DNA of 64,000 bases, taken from positions 212,076 through 276,075 of the forward strand of contig CAVXHJ010000024.1 in NCBI GenBank assembly GCA_963761435.1, given 5' to 3'. Position 1 is the stretch's first letter, and the number at the start of each line of letters is the position of its first letter. Below, piece after piece: positions 9,320-18,537 of this stretch. The translations under genes were made by a program, and so were the position numbers. This DNA is from Roseiarcus sp963761435. GTDB taxonomy: Bacteria > Pseudomonadota > Alphaproteobacteria > Rhizobiales > Beijerinckiaceae. A model generated the notes under the pieces. The model had not been told where the DNA came from. It made no database searches and saw only the letters and a program-made list of their open reading frames with translations.

Positions 9320-9431
9320 CGCTTTGCCGTCATTCGCGAGGACCCCCAGGTCAAGCCCGGGGTCTCGCGCGTCATGGCCCGGGCTCCACGGGCGCGGTCG
9401 GGCAGGCCGCCGGCGAGCGCGCCGGCTTTTG

Positions 9432-9717
9432 GCTCTTATGGCGTTATCTGTTGGTCGACCGGTTTGCTGTTCGTTCGTCGAACCCTTGCCGTCATGGCCG
9501 GGCTTGTCCCGGCCATCCACGCCGGGCCGCCGCAAGACAGTCCCGCCTCGGCGCGACCGGCAGGAAGGCGGACGGTCGCAAGGCTTTTCGCGCTTGCCTG
9601 CGTCGATGCGCTGGGCCTTCGTGGATGGCCGGGACAAGCCCGGCCATGCTATGGCGCCGTCCGCCACCTCCGCCATGCTCCCGATTCCTTCCCCACAACA
9701 GCCAAGGCGATAAGAGC
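9432..9717 (+). mobile_element. MITE-like element, copy 1 (286 bp)
   Basis: Bounded by GCTCTTATGGCG and GGCGATAAGAGC, imperfect terminal inverted repeats. Inside is a pair of ~30-base inverted arms built on ATGGCCGGGCTTGTCCCGG and its complement, separated by ~105 bases, followed by a conserved stretch ending CCCCACAACAGCC. There is no transposase gene, so if mobile it depends on an enzyme supplied in trans. This copy differs from the others by small deletions, and its right inner arm is truncated (CCATGCTATGG instead of CCATGACGCC). Confidence 0.65.
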
Positions 9718-9727
9718 GCGAATTTTG

Positions 9728-10021
9728 GCTCTTATGGCGTTATCTGTTGGTCGACCGGTTTGCTGTTCGTTCGTCGAACCCTTGCCGTCATGGCCGGGCT
9801 TGTCCCGGCCATCCACGCCGGGCCGCCGCAAGAACAAGTCCCGCCTCGGCGCGACCGGCAGGAAGGCGGACGGTCGCAAGGCTTTTCGCGCTTGCCTGCG
9901 TAGATGCGCTGGGCCTTCGTGGATGGCCGGGACAAGCCCGGCCATGACGCCTTGATGGCGCCGTCCGCCACCTCCGCCATGCTCCCAATTCCTTCCCCAC
10001 AACAGCCAACGCGATAAGAGC
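9728..10021 (+). mobile_element. MITE-like element, copy 2 (294 bp)
   Basis: Head-to-tail with copy 1 after a 10-base spacer (GCGAATTTTG). The termini are GCTCTTATGGCG and CGCGATAAGAGC, and the full inner inverted arms are present. By eye it is nearly identical to the two copies at 52.9-53.5 kb. It has no coding capacity. Confidence 0.68.
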
Positions 10022-10419
10022 GCGGCTTTTTCTTGCGATTATCAGAAACCACGGATAGAGTGGTCCTGTCGCCGAACGCGCCGCCTCGAGGAGCGGCGCC
10101 GGGAGAAAGCGGGTTTTTGCGCCGGATCGTCGTAACCCATTGAAAAGGCCCAATTCGCGGAAGGGTTTTCCTTTGATACCTTTCCGGATTCCTTTGCCCC
10201 GCTTCCGGTTTCCTTTGCTGGGCTTCCCGAAGTCTTTGCTGGGCTTCCTCCAGGCTTGGGTCTGACCGGCGCCATTGGAGCGTCATCGACCGGATCGACG
10301 GCCTGGAGCAACTGGCGCCGGCTTGGAAATCGTCATTCGCGAGGAGCGTGAGGGCGTTCGGAAGAACGCCGTCCGGGCTTGCGCCGTGCGTCGTCGCGCT
10401 CGAGGCTTGCGGAACTGGT

Positions 10420-11580
10420 CTAGCCCCACAATCGCTTCGACGCGATCGCGGCGCCTTCACTAAGGGACTTCAGCTTGGCCCACGCCACGTCCTCGGCGAC
10501 CCATTCCCAGCCGGTGAAGGTGCCAAAGCCGCAGTCGACCCCTGCGATAACACGCTCCTTGTCGCCAATCGCATCCACCACTCTCTCGATGCGCTGGGCG
10601 ACCACTTCGGGGTGCTCGACGAAATTGCTCTTTGAATCGATCACGCCGGGAATGACCGCCATGTCCTTGGGCGGCTTGTTCGCCTTGAGCGCCGCGGTCT
10701 CGTGCTGGCGGCGCGGGTTGGCGAACTCCAGACCGATGGCGCCGACATTCGCCCGATAGATCGGCGGCAGCACCACCTCCATTGCCACGTCGTGGTTATG
10801 CGGTCCTTCCCAATTGCCCCAGCAAACATGGAGCCGGACACGGTCGCGTGGAATACCCGTAAGCGCCTGGTTCAGCGCCTCGACATGTCTTTCCGTCTGT
10901 TCCGCGAACTCGGCGTCGGTCAAATCCTGATACAGCAGCACCCGCTCCATGGCGAGATCGGGCCCGTCGACCTGCAGTACATAGCCGGCATCGACGATGG
11001 CCTTGTATTCCTTGGATATCTCGCGCGCGATCGCAGCGAGATAGGCTTCATCCGAGTCGTAATAGGCATTCAGCATCGTACACGCGATGATGCCGGGCGA
11101 GGGTGCGTTCATGAACCACTCGGCGACGTTCGCGTTGGCTTTCGCCGCTTGTTGCTTGAGGCGGCCGATCTCTTTCTGCAGCTCCTCTTCGCCGCGGTAG
11201 TGAACTTCGCCGATCGCCTCGGGCGCGTCGAACACCCTGCCCGTCTTCGGGATGCGCTGCATCATCCGTTCGGTGAACTTGGGAAACTCGGCGAACTCCT
11301 TGCCGTATGGACGGCTCGACTTGCCGCCAAAGCCGCTCCAGCGTTGCGGCACGTAGGTCTGGAATCCGACCCGTCCCTGCTCGCCGTCGTTGGCGATATC
11401 AATGCCAACCTCGACTTCTTTCCTTACAATGTGGGCGACGCGCTCGGCGGCGACCTCGTCGATCTTCCGGCGATCAATTCTCTTGCCTTCCTCCTGGTCG
11501 ATCAGCATCGACCCGAGGGGCTCCCCGCGCGGCATGCTTCCGGCGTGGGTGGTGAGAATCCTGTCCGTGCTGAGTTTCAT
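10420..11580 (-). CDS. Cobalamin-independent methionine synthase (MetE C-terminal domain) family protein
   Basis: 386 residues, about half the size of true MetE and equivalent to its C-terminal catalytic barrel. Likely zinc ligands are seen in RLHVCWGNW (His and Cys at ~247-249) and GVDCGFG (Cys near 350), and the N-terminal motif is LTTHAGSMPR. Stand-alone proteins of this size include methyltransferases that transfer methyl groups to thiols and epoxyalkane:coenzyme M transferase relatives, so methionine synthesis should not be assumed. A purine-rich AGGGGGG upstream of ATG 11580 serves as ribosome site. It is divergent from the sugar ABC transporter across 146 bases, which may be coincidence or a shared catabolic role. 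Confidence 0.8.
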   Translation of the reverse strand: MKLSTDRILTTHAGSMPRGEPLGSMLIDQEEGKRIDRRKIDEVAAERVAHIVRKEVEVGIDIANDGEQGRVGFQTYVPQRWSGFGGKSSRPYGKEFAEFPKFTERMMQRIPKTGRVFDAPEAIGEVHYRGEEELQKEIGRLKQQAAKANANVAEWFMNAPSPGIIACTMLNAYYDSDEAYLAAIAREISKEYKAIVDAGYVLQVDGPDLAMERVLLYQDLTDAEFAEQTERHVEALNQALTGIPRDRVRLHVCWGNWEGPHNHDVAMEVVLPPIYRANVGAIGLEFANPRRQHETAALKANKPPKDMAVIPGVIDSKSNFVEHPEVVAQRIERVVDAIGDKERVIAGVDCGFGTFTGWEWVAEDVAWAKLKSLSEGAAIASKRLWG

Positions 11581-11726
11581 TTGAATACCAACCCCCCTGC
11601 GCTGCCCATCCTCGGTGGAAAACCGATTGGTCCTAGACTATGGTGCTGGGCTATTGTAGCCATGTTTGGCTCCGATAAAAAACAGCAAATCCGGCACGGT
11701 CCTTACGACATCAAGGGAGGGGACGA

Positions 11727-12851
11727 ATGGCCTCAAGAACGCAACTCATCCTTTGCGCGAGCGCAGTGGCGCTCGCCTCGCAAATGGTAATGGCGGCCCC
11801 GGCGGGCGCCGAGAACAGTTTCTCGAAGGTCGATCTCGCCCCGGACAAAAAGGGCGGCATCCAGGACATGCAGGACATCTCGAAATATTGCGGCTCCAAG
11901 CCGCTCAAGGTCGCCTACTCAGACGGTTGGGGCGGCAACTACTGGCGGCAGATCACCCGCGCGGAGTTCGAGAACGAGGCGGCCAAGTGCCCCAACATCA
12001 CGGAAGTCCGCTACACCGACGGCGAGTTCAAGGCTGAGAAGCAGATCGCCGACATCAAGGGCCTGATCGCCCAGCATTTCGATGTCATCGTGGTTTTCGC
12101 CGACACTGGCGTCGCGCAATTGAAGGTCATGCGCGAGGCGCTGAATGCAGGCATCGCCGTCGTTCCGTTCACCACCGGCGATGCGCCGTTCGGCGAGATC
12201 GGCAAAGACTATCTCACACGCGTCACCGAGACCCAGATCGGCCTCGGCGAGATGCTTGCCCAATGGATGGTCAAGACCCTTGACGGCAAGGGCAACGTCA
12301 TCGTGCAGGGCGGCACGCCGGGCAATCCGATGACCAACTCGCAGGCCGTCGGCTGGCGCAAAGTCTTTGACGCTAACCCTGGGATCAAAGTCCTTGAGGG
12401 CCCGATAGACACCAATTGGGATCCGGCGCTCGCCCAGAAGGTGACGGCGGCTGAGATTGCCAAATACGACCAGATCGATGGCATCATGGCTGAGACCACG
12501 GGGCCGATCCGTGCATTCCTCGCGGCTGGCCGGCCGATCCCCGCGTGGGCCGGGCAGGACCTCAATGAGCTGAGCTGCCTGTGGCAGGACAACCACGCGG
12601 CCAACCCGACCTTCAAGCTGGCGACTGCCAGCGCACACACCTGGCTGGTTCGCCTGGCGCTGCGCAAGGGCCTCGCCGCAGTCAACGGCGTGGACAACGA
12701 CGAGCCCAGCCTGATCGACTTGCCGTTTTCCGAGGACAGCACGTCCTCAGATCCGGCCCTCGCGGTCAAGTGCGACAAAAGCCTGCCGCCGACCGCAATT
12801 CCCTCGGCGATGGTCTCCGGTGCGCAGATGAAGGCGATCCTGTCCAAGTAA
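11727..12851 (+). CDS. Sugar-type ABC transporter substrate-binding protein
   Basis: 374 residues with a clear signal peptide (cleavage near APAGA-EN). It has the periplasmic binding protein type I fold used by CUT2 (ribose/xylose-like) systems: KVAYSDGWGGNYWRQ near residue 62, VIVVFADTG, and GTPGNP in the hinge region. ATG 11727 follows AAGGGAGGGG at good spacing. It is the first gene of a three-gene transporter with the permease at 12876 and the fused ATPase-permease at 14083. Cysteines occur in SKYCGSK, AAKCPN, SCLWQ and VKCDK and could form disulfides. The ligand cannot be deduced; a sugar, polyol or related polar compound is expected from the transporter class. Confidence 0.85.
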   Translation: MASRTQLILCASAVALASQMVMAAPAGAENSFSKVDLAPDKKGGIQDMQDISKYCGSKPLKVAYSDGWGGNYWRQITRAEFENEAAKCPNITEVRYTDGEFKAEKQIADIKGLIAQHFDVIVVFADTGVAQLKVMREALNAGIAVVPFTTGDAPFGEIGKDYLTRVTETQIGLGEMLAQWMVKTLDGKGNVIVQGGTPGNPMTNSQAVGWRKVFDANPGIKVLEGPIDTNWDPALAQKVTAAEIAKYDQIDGIMAETTGPIRAFLAAGRPIPAWAGQDLNELSCLWQDNHAANPTFKLATASAHTWLVRLALRKGLAAVNGVDNDEPSLIDLPFSEDSTSSDPALAVKCDKSLPPTAIPSAMVSGAQMKAILSK

Positions 12852-12875
12852 TCTGCGCTTTCGGCAGGCGCCGCG

Positions 12876-14086
12876 ATGATACCACCCAGAAGTACGGTTG
12901 CGGCCGATCAGCAATCGGAGCGGCGGCGGCCGGAGCGAGCCTGGACGAGGCGTGAGTACAAGGGGCGAAAAAAGCCGCTCCACCGGCTGCTGATCGTCTC
13001 GATAGCCGCGGCTGTGCTGCTGGTGGGCGGCGGAATAGCCGCCCCCAGCACCGTCTCGGTCAGCGCGCTGCAATCGATGCTGCCGTTCTTCGCGATCCTT
13101 GCGGTCGCCTCGATCGGCCAGCATCTCGTGATCCAGCAGCGCGGACTCGACCTGTCGGTCGCCGGCATCATGTCGTTTGCGGCAGTCATCGTCTCGGCGC
13201 TGCCGAGTTCAGAGGCCGGAGTCCCCGAGACCCTGGCCTTCGTCGTGCTCGCGCTCGCGATGGGGCTCGGCGTCGGCGCTGTCAATGGCGCCCTCGTCGC
13301 GCTGCTGCGCGTCAACTCGCTGGTCACCACCATCGGCATGAATTCGCTGATGCTGGGGACCACCATGTATGTCACCAGGGGATTCTCGCAGCAGGCGCCC
13401 CGCCGCTCAACAGGTTCGGCGTCGGTAAACTCCTCGGCGTGCCGCTGACGCTCTACGTGATGATCGTCATCGCCGCGATCGCGATCTTTGTCCTGGAGAA
13501 AACGACCGTCGGGCGGCGGTTCATTGCGACCAGCGTAAATCCGGACGCAGCGCTTACCGTGGGCATCCGGCTCGACTGGTATCGCGTGGCCACCTACGCG
13601 GTTGCCGGCTTCTGCTATGCGGCAGCGGGAATACTGCTGGCGGGCTATGTGCTGTCACCGACGGTGTTCAGCGGCATGCCCTATTTGCTGGCGACGGTTG
13701 CGGCGGTCGTGGTGGGCGGCAATCCCATCGGCGGCGGCCTCCGCGGCAGCGTTGCCGCGACCATAGTGGGAGCGCTGCTCCTCACATATCTTGGCCAGCT
13801 CGTGCTCGCCGTTGGCTTCGCGACGTCGGCCCAGAACATCGTTCAGGCCATCATCATTATCGCCAGTGTCGGCATTGTCGAAGCTGGCCGGCGCCTTCGC
13901 TTCGAATGGATCCGCTTTAAATTCTGGGTAACCTCGCCCGACGTCGAGTTCCGCGTCCGCACGACGTTCACCCGCACGATGACCCGCCTCGGACTTTCCA
14001 GGCTGCTGAACGTCGCGCCGGAGGTCAGATGGCGTTGGGGCGCCGCCTACGCCCGACTGAAGAAGCGACTCGAAATCACAGAATGA
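12876..14086 (+). CDS. CUT2-type ABC transporter permease (frameshift)
   Basis: RbsC-like membrane subunit. The first part (to ~13395) has a basic cytoplasmic start and several hydrophobic segments including IQQRGLDLSVAGIMSF, the usual permease signature region. The frame breaks at GCAGGCGCCCCGCC (about 13394-13402). The second part continues in another frame as LNRFGVGKLLGVPLTLYV and ends at 14086 with ATVAAVVVGGNPIGGG, the EAA-like loop region of this family. One missing base accounts for it (corrected length 403 residues); it is the only simple frame break in the window explained by a deletion rather than an insertion. The stop overlaps the next gene's ATG (ATGA). A ~100-residue hydrophilic C-terminal tail is longer than in RbsC. 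Confidence 0.82.
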
Positions 14087-16599
14087 AGGCCGCCAAACGA
14101 AATCTACTTGGCGCCCCGGTCATGGGGATCGTGGGGGCAACCAAATATTACGGCCCCGTGCAGGCGCTCAAGGGCGTCAACCTCACCATCCGGCGCGGCC
14201 AGGTGCACGCCGTCGTCGGCGAGAATGGCGCGGGAAAATCGACACTCATTGGCATCGCCGCCGGCGCCGTGCGGCCCGACTTCGCGGTCCTTCGTGTTGG
14301 CGGCAAGGAGATCAAGCGCCCCAACGCCAGGAAGCTGCATCGCGCCGGCGTGGCCGTCACCTTTCAGCACCCCGAGTTGGCCGAAGAAATGACGGTCATG
14401 GAGAACATCCAGCTCGCAGCGCCCCAACTGACCGGGCGCGGCAGCCGGGCAGAGGCGCAGCGGCTCCTGGCGTCTGTGGGATCCGAACAGCACTTCATGT
14501 CATTGGACGCGAGGGTCCGCGACCTGACGCTCGCACAGCAACATGTCATTGAGATCGCGGGCGCCATCGCTTCAAAGCCCAGGGTTCTCTTTCTGGACGA
14601 GCCGACCGAGCCGTTTCAGCAGGCCGATGTCGACAAACTATTCGGGCTCATCAGGCAGCTGCGTGAGGAAGACGTAGCGATCGTCTACGTCTCGCACCGG
14701 CTGCACGAAATCGAACAGCTTGCCGACCACGTAACCGTGCTGCGCGATGGCCGGTCCATCGACAGCCGCCCGGCAGCGCGGATCACGACGGGCGAAATCA
14801 TCAGCATGATCGCGGGCCGCCCCCTCGACCAGGTGTTTCCCGGCAAGATGCAGAACCGAGGCGAGCTCAAGCTTGAGGTCAAGGATCTTTCGGCGGCCGG
14901 CTTCGCGAGGATCGATTTTTCCGCCTACGCCGGCGAGATTGTCGGTGTAACCGGGGTCGAAGGAGAGGGTCAGCGCGAATTTCTGCGTACGGTGGCGGGC
15001 CTCGAGCGGCGCAAGAGCGGATCGGTGCGGATCAAGGGCAAGCTCGTCGAGGGCGCCTCCGCCGCCGCAGCCCGCGGCGCTGGAATCGGTTTTGTCACGG
15101 ATGACCGTCACGAAGAAGGTCTCTTCCTGACCTTGAGATTGCGCGACAACATCGGCATCGGCGCGCTCGACCGGATTTCGACCGCTGGCGTGATCGACCG
15201 GAAGCGCGACTACGCCTTGACCAGGGAAGTGATGGAACGGCTCGGCATCTACACCGGCTATCGCATCAAGGAGCACGACGACACGACGGCTGCGGAGCTG
15301 TCTGGCGGCAACCAGCAGAAGATGCTGATCGGACGCGAAATCGCAGGAGACCCCGAGGTCATCCTCATCGACGAGCCGACCAAGGGCGTCGATGTCGGCG
15401 CGCGCACCGAAATCTACCAACGCCTACGGGAACTGGCGGTCAGCGGTGTCGCGATGGTCGTGTCGTCGTCCGACAACATCGAGCTTGCGGGGCTGTGCGA
15501 CCGGGTTGTCGTGTTCGCGCGTGGCCAGATCGTGAAAGAGCTTGAAGGCGAGTCCCTTACGGACGCGGCGATCACCGAAGCGAACATGACCGCCAGGGTG
15601 GCGCGCGAAGGCGGCCCGACCCGCAAGGGAAAGGAAGACGAGGGCTGGCGCCGTATCATGGCCGCTGACCGGTTCCCGGCGGCAGTGCTGGCTGTGCTGA
15701 CGGCCATCGTCCTGTTCGGCACCAATTCGATCAGCGAGTATTTCCTCTCGGCCTTCAATATCGAGACCATGCTGACCTTCCTTTCGATCCTGGCATTCAT
15801 CTCGATCGGCCAATTGGGCACGATCCTGGTCGGCCGGATCGATCTCTCGGTAGGCGCTCTGGCCGGATTCGTCGTCGTGCTAGCATCGTTCCTGACACCC
15901 GATGGCGGGTCGGCCGCCAATGCTCTGTGGGGTTCGGCGCTGATCCTTGCAATCGCCGCCACCTTCGGACTGTTCCAGGGCTGGTTGGTCACCTGGCTCA
16001 ACATCCCCGCGATCGTGGTGACGCTTGCCACCTTCATCGGCCTGCAAGGGCTGTCCCTCGAATTGAGGCCGGAGGCGGCTGGCGCCGTCACCGACTACCT
16101 CTCCGATGTGACGCAGTGGTCGGTTGCCGGGATGCCCGCCTGCTTCCTCGCCGTCCTGGTCATCGTGGCTGCGTTTGAATATGTCCTGTTCCGCACCGGG
16201 CTCGGGCGGCGGCTTCGCGCCGTAGGATCCAATCCGCTCGGCGCGACCCGGGTCGGCATTCGGGTCAACCGGCAAATCCTGCTCGCTTTCATTCTGTCCG
16301 GATTGCTGAGCGGCGTCGCTGGTCTCATTCTCGCCGGGCAGGTCGGCATCGGTTCGCCCGCCACCGGAATTGACTACACGCTGATGAGCATCACCTCCGT
16401 CGTGCTCGGCGGCGCGAGAATTGCCGGCGGGCGCGGCTCGGTCCTGTCCGTCTTGATGGGCGCGGCCCTTGTGCAATCGCTGTCGAGCGCGTCGTCCTTC
16501 ATCAATCAGGATTCCGCGATCCATCTGATCGTGCTCGGCGCAGTCACGATGGTTGCCGCCACCTTCTTCAGCGTCGCACGGCGCGAGAGGACCGGGTAG
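14083..16599 (+). CDS. Fused ABC transporter ATPase-permease (RbsA-RbsC-like)
   Basis: 838 residues in one uninterrupted frame. Residues 1-~505 are a double nucleotide-binding protein: Walker A GENGAGKST (46-54), Walker B VLFLDEPTE, then a second half lacking a canonical Walker A (GVEGEGQRE) but with signature LSGGNQQK (~407-414) and Walker B LIDEPTKG, as in RbsA. A charged linker (TRKGKEDEGWRR) leads into residues ~527-838, a CUT2 permease with GRIDLSVGALAG and SVVLGGARIAGG. The first-half signature is degenerate (LTLAQQH). In most systems these are two proteins. With the permease at 12876 the transporter would have two different membrane halves. The stop lies one base from the convergent sirtuin gene. 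Confidence 0.88.
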   Translation: MKAAKRNLLGAPVMGIVGATKYYGPVQALKGVNLTIRRGQVHAVVGENGAGKSTLIGIAAGAVRPDFAVLRVGGKEIKRPNARKLHRAGVAVTFQHPELAEEMTVMENIQLAAPQLTGRGSRAEAQRLLASVGSEQHFMSLDARVRDLTLAQQHVIEIAGAIASKPRVLFLDEPTEPFQQADVDKLFGLIRQLREEDVAIVYVSHRLHEIEQLADHVTVLRDGRSIDSRPAARITTGEIISMIAGRPLDQVFPGKMQNRGELKLEVKDLSAAGFARIDFSAYAGEIVGVTGVEGEGQREFLRTVAGLERRKSGSVRIKGKLVEGASAAAARGAGIGFVTDDRHEEGLFLTLRLRDNIGIGALDRISTAGVIDRKRDYALTREVMERLGIYTGYRIKEHDDTTAAELSGGNQQKMLIGREIAGDPEVILIDEPTKGVDVGARTEIYQRLRELAVSGVAMVVSSSDNIELAGLCDRVVVFARGQIVKELEGESLTDAAITEANMTARVAREGGPTRKGKEDEGWRRIMAADRFPAAVLAVLTAIVLFGTNSISEYFLSAFNIETMLTFLSILAFISIGQLGTILVGRIDLSVGALAGFVVVLASFLTPDGGSAANALWGSALILAIAATFGLFQGWLVTWLNIPAIVVTLATFIGLQGLSLELRPEAAGAVTDYLSDVTQWSVAGMPACFLAVLVIVAAFEYVLFRTGLGRRLRAVGSNPLGATRVGIRVNRQILLAFILSGLLSGVAGLILAGQVGIGSPATGIDYTLMSITSVVLGGARIAGGRGSVLSVLMGAALVQSLSSASSFINQDSAIHLIVLGAVTMVAATFFSVARRERTG

Positions 16600-16600
16600 A

Positions 16601-17410
16601 TCACAACAGGAAGGCGAGTGCGGATTCGCACGCCTGGTCGGCCTTCAGCGTGAGGAGCCCGTCGGCGCGGGTTCGACCAAGATTTACCGCGGCAATCGGT
16701 TTCCCGGCGCTGGCCGCCCGCTCGACGAAGCGGAAGCCCGAATAGACCATGAGCGAGGAGCCGACGATCAGTACGGCGTCAGCTTCATCCAGGCGCCGCG
16801 CGGCCACATCAACCCTGTCGCGGGGAACGTTCTCACCGAAAAACACCACGTCGGGCTTCAGCATGCCTCGGCAACGCGGGCAGGATGGCGGGACGAACGA
16901 TGAAAAGTCGGCGCCTTCAAGGTCGGCGTCGCCATCCGGCGCTTCCGTTGCATCCAGATCGAGCCAAGCCGCGTTCAGCCGGATCAGTTCGTCTTGCACA
17001 TCGTCGCGCGGCGATCTCAGTTCGCAACCCATGCAGCGGACAAGATCGATCCGTCCGTGCAAGTCGATCACCCTGGCGCTGCCGGCCGCCTGGTGCAGCC
17101 GGTCCACGTTCTGGGTCAGGAGGATCTCGCACTTCCCAAGGGCTTCGAGACGGGCCAAAGCGCGATGCGCGTTGTTCGGGCGGGCTTGGCGAATGCGCCG
17201 CCATCCGACGAGGCTACGCGCCCAATAGCGGCGACGCGTCGCTTCCCCGCCCATGAAGGCCTGATAGGTCACCGGCTGCGCGCGCTTCCATTGGCCGTCG
17301 GCGTCGCGATAGTCGGGGATGCCTGAGCCGGTGCTGCAGCCCGCGCCGGTCAGGATGAAAAGACGAGAATGCCGGTCGATGAAATCTTGAAGGGCGCCCC
17401 GTTCGGTCAT
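16601..17410 (-). CDS. SIR2-family NAD-dependent protein deacylase
   Basis: 269 residues with all sirtuin hallmarks: GAGCSTGSGIPDYR at 22-35 for NAD binding, TQN(V)D at ~99-103, catalytic His in DLHG (118), and a zinc ribbon CMGC (126/129) and CPRC (177/180), then KPDVVFFGE and VGSSLMV. It removes acyl groups from lysines, releasing nicotinamide and O-acyl-ADP-ribose. The spacing resembles the SIRT4-like class II group. There is an acidic insertion in the zinc domain (~150-172). The ATG at 17410 has no strong ribosome site. It is convergent with the ABC fusion gene and not obviously part of an operon; possible targets such as acyl-CoA synthetases are not adjacent. Confidence 0.92.
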   Translation of the reverse strand: MTERGALQDFIDRHSRLFILTGAGCSTGSGIPDYRDADGQWKRAQPVTYQAFMGGEATRRRYWARSLVGWRRIRQARPNNAHRALARLEALGKCEILLTQNVDRLHQAAGSARVIDLHGRIDLVRCMGCELRSPRDDVQDELIRLNAAWLDLDATEAPDGDADLEGADFSSFVPPSCPRCRGMLKPDVVFFGENVPRDRVDVAARRLDEADAVLIVGSSLMVYSGFRFVERAASAGKPIAAVNLGRTRADGLLTLKADQACESALAFLL

Positions 17411-17471
17411 GCGGCGAAGCTACCGCAACGCCGACGCCCTCACCAGGGTCCCAAGACCAGGCGAACTCGCC

Positions 17472-18089
17472 TTACGCAATCGCTCTCGAAAGACGACCCT
17501 TGCGACGCTTGTCGTAACCCGCAAGGCCGAGTCCGGCGAAGCCGATAATCAGCATCGCCCACGTCGAGAGTTCGGGGGCGGTCGCGGTCACGTTGCCGTC
17601 TACGGCAAGCTGAAAGTTCCCCCCTGCGCTCGTGCCGGCAATTTCGATGAAATAATTGCCCGCCGGTTCGAGATCGCCGTTGCCCAGGGAGCCCAGTAGT
17701 CCCAGGAAGGCGCCCTGGCCGCCCGGCGCAGGCGCGGAAATCGTCTCAAACTCAACAGTCGACCCAGACGGAATGAAGGGCGACGACGATCCAGTGCTTG
17801 TCCAGTTCGCCAGAACGAAGGAGCCCTCGTTCATCGGAATCTGGTTGGCCTCCGGCCCGGAGATCGACATCGACGCAGAAATAAATTCCGACTTCGGGAT
17901 GGTGAACTCATAATAGTAGGTAAAAGTACCGCCGCTTCCTGGTAAACTTGTGCTCGGCAAGGAAACGCTGTTTTCAAGGATCGAGCCAAGACTCTTGACG
18001 ATTACAGTATTCGCCGTTGCCGGAGTTGTTGAATCCAAAAGCGCTAACAAAAGCACTGCAGTCGTAGCTGACAGGCAGTTCTTGATCAT
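17472..18089 (-). CDS. PEPxxWA-CTERM sorting domain protein
   Basis: 205 residues from the ATG at 18089, which has AAGG seven bases upstream; a GTG at 18107 is less likely. The N-terminal signal peptide (MIKNCLSATTAVLLLALL) ends near ATANT. The mature part is Ser/Gly/Thr-rich and probably beta-structured, with SGGTFTYYYEFTIP and AGNYFIEIAGTSAGG, compatible with a surface or matrix protein. The C-terminus is APELSTWAM, a hydrophobic helix (IIGFAGLGLAGY), then KRRKGR: a PEPxxWA-CTERM signal recognised by an exosortase-type protease. No exosortase is in the window. The intergenic region upstream is AT-richer than the surroundings. Confidence 0.82.
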   Translation of the reverse strand: MIKNCLSATTAVLLLALLDSTTPATANTVIVKSLGSILENSVSLPSTSLPGSGGTFTYYYEFTIPKSEFISASMSISGPEANQIPMNEGSFVLANWTSTGSSSPFIPSGSTVEFETISAPAPGGQGAFLGLLGSLGNGDLEPAGNYFIEIAGTSAGGNFQLAVDGNVTATAPELSTWAMLIIGFAGLGLAGYDKRRKGRLSRAIA

Positions 18090-18107
18090 AGCCACACCTT
18101 TTCCCAC

Positions 18108-18537
18108 CTTGACTGTAGTTTAAACTCTTGATGCACGACCAAGCATAAGTCAATGAGTTCTTGGCTGAACCTGCCAATTAGTCGCCGTTTCCCTTATGTA
18201 TGGTTAATGGGTGCATTCGACCGATCTTCGTTCGTCTTGCGAGACTTGGGGTGGATGGATACGGTGCAAGAAAAGCGCCCTGTCGCCCGCCATCGCGCCG
18301 CGGCGGACATGAGGAGCCGAATGACCCGATGGCGGCGGTTGCGCGCGGCGGTCATCGCCGTTGGGCCGACCCCGGCGACCCTCGCGCCCGGAATTGAGCG
18401 TGCGGTCGATCCACTCCTTCTTCCGCTCGAAAGATGCTGGCTCCGGAATTGATCGATTGCTTCCGGGCGCTGAACGGCGGCAGATACATCTGTCCGTGAG
18501 CCTTGCGCAGGGCAGGGCTCCGCGTTGGCTCTCGAGC
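18108..18537. other. Intergenic region without a convincing gene
   Basis: 430 bases. The part next to the PEPxxWA gene is relatively AT-rich (including GTTTAAAC) and probably carries its promoter. The remainder is GC-rich with short open frames in several phases, none with a convincing start, ribosome site or recognisable protein. Confidence 0.4.

Larger units (their letters stand above)
9365..10250. repeat. Composite ~890-bp repeat, locus A
   Basis: This block matches 52838-53735 almost base for base. Both contain a ~65-bp left flank (GCGCGTCATGGCC...GCGCCGGCTTTTG), two head-to-tail copies of the ~290-bp MITE-like element, and a ~230-bp right tail beginning GCGGCTTTTTCTTGCG. The tail ends in short tandem motifs resembling CCGGTTTCCTTTGCTGGGCTTCC. 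It holds no credible gene; open frames inside are by-products of the palindromes. After it, 10251-10419 has no gene but includes a half copy of the 37-bp hairpin unit (GGGCGTTCGGAAGAACGCC, 10352-10370). Confidence 0.8.

Noticed and set aside
9428..9955. Open frames inside the MITE-like elements, repeated at each locus
   Set aside because: They arise in several phases from palindromic GC-rich sequence, have no ribosome sites and change frame between copies. They are not genes.
10042..10311. Minus-strand frame in the shared repeat tail with Lys/Glu/Gly repeats (SPAKETGSGAKESGK), also readable at locus B
   Set aside because: It repeats because the DNA is duplicated, and the two copies shift frame relative to each other midway. 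No ribosome site or family match supports a protein.
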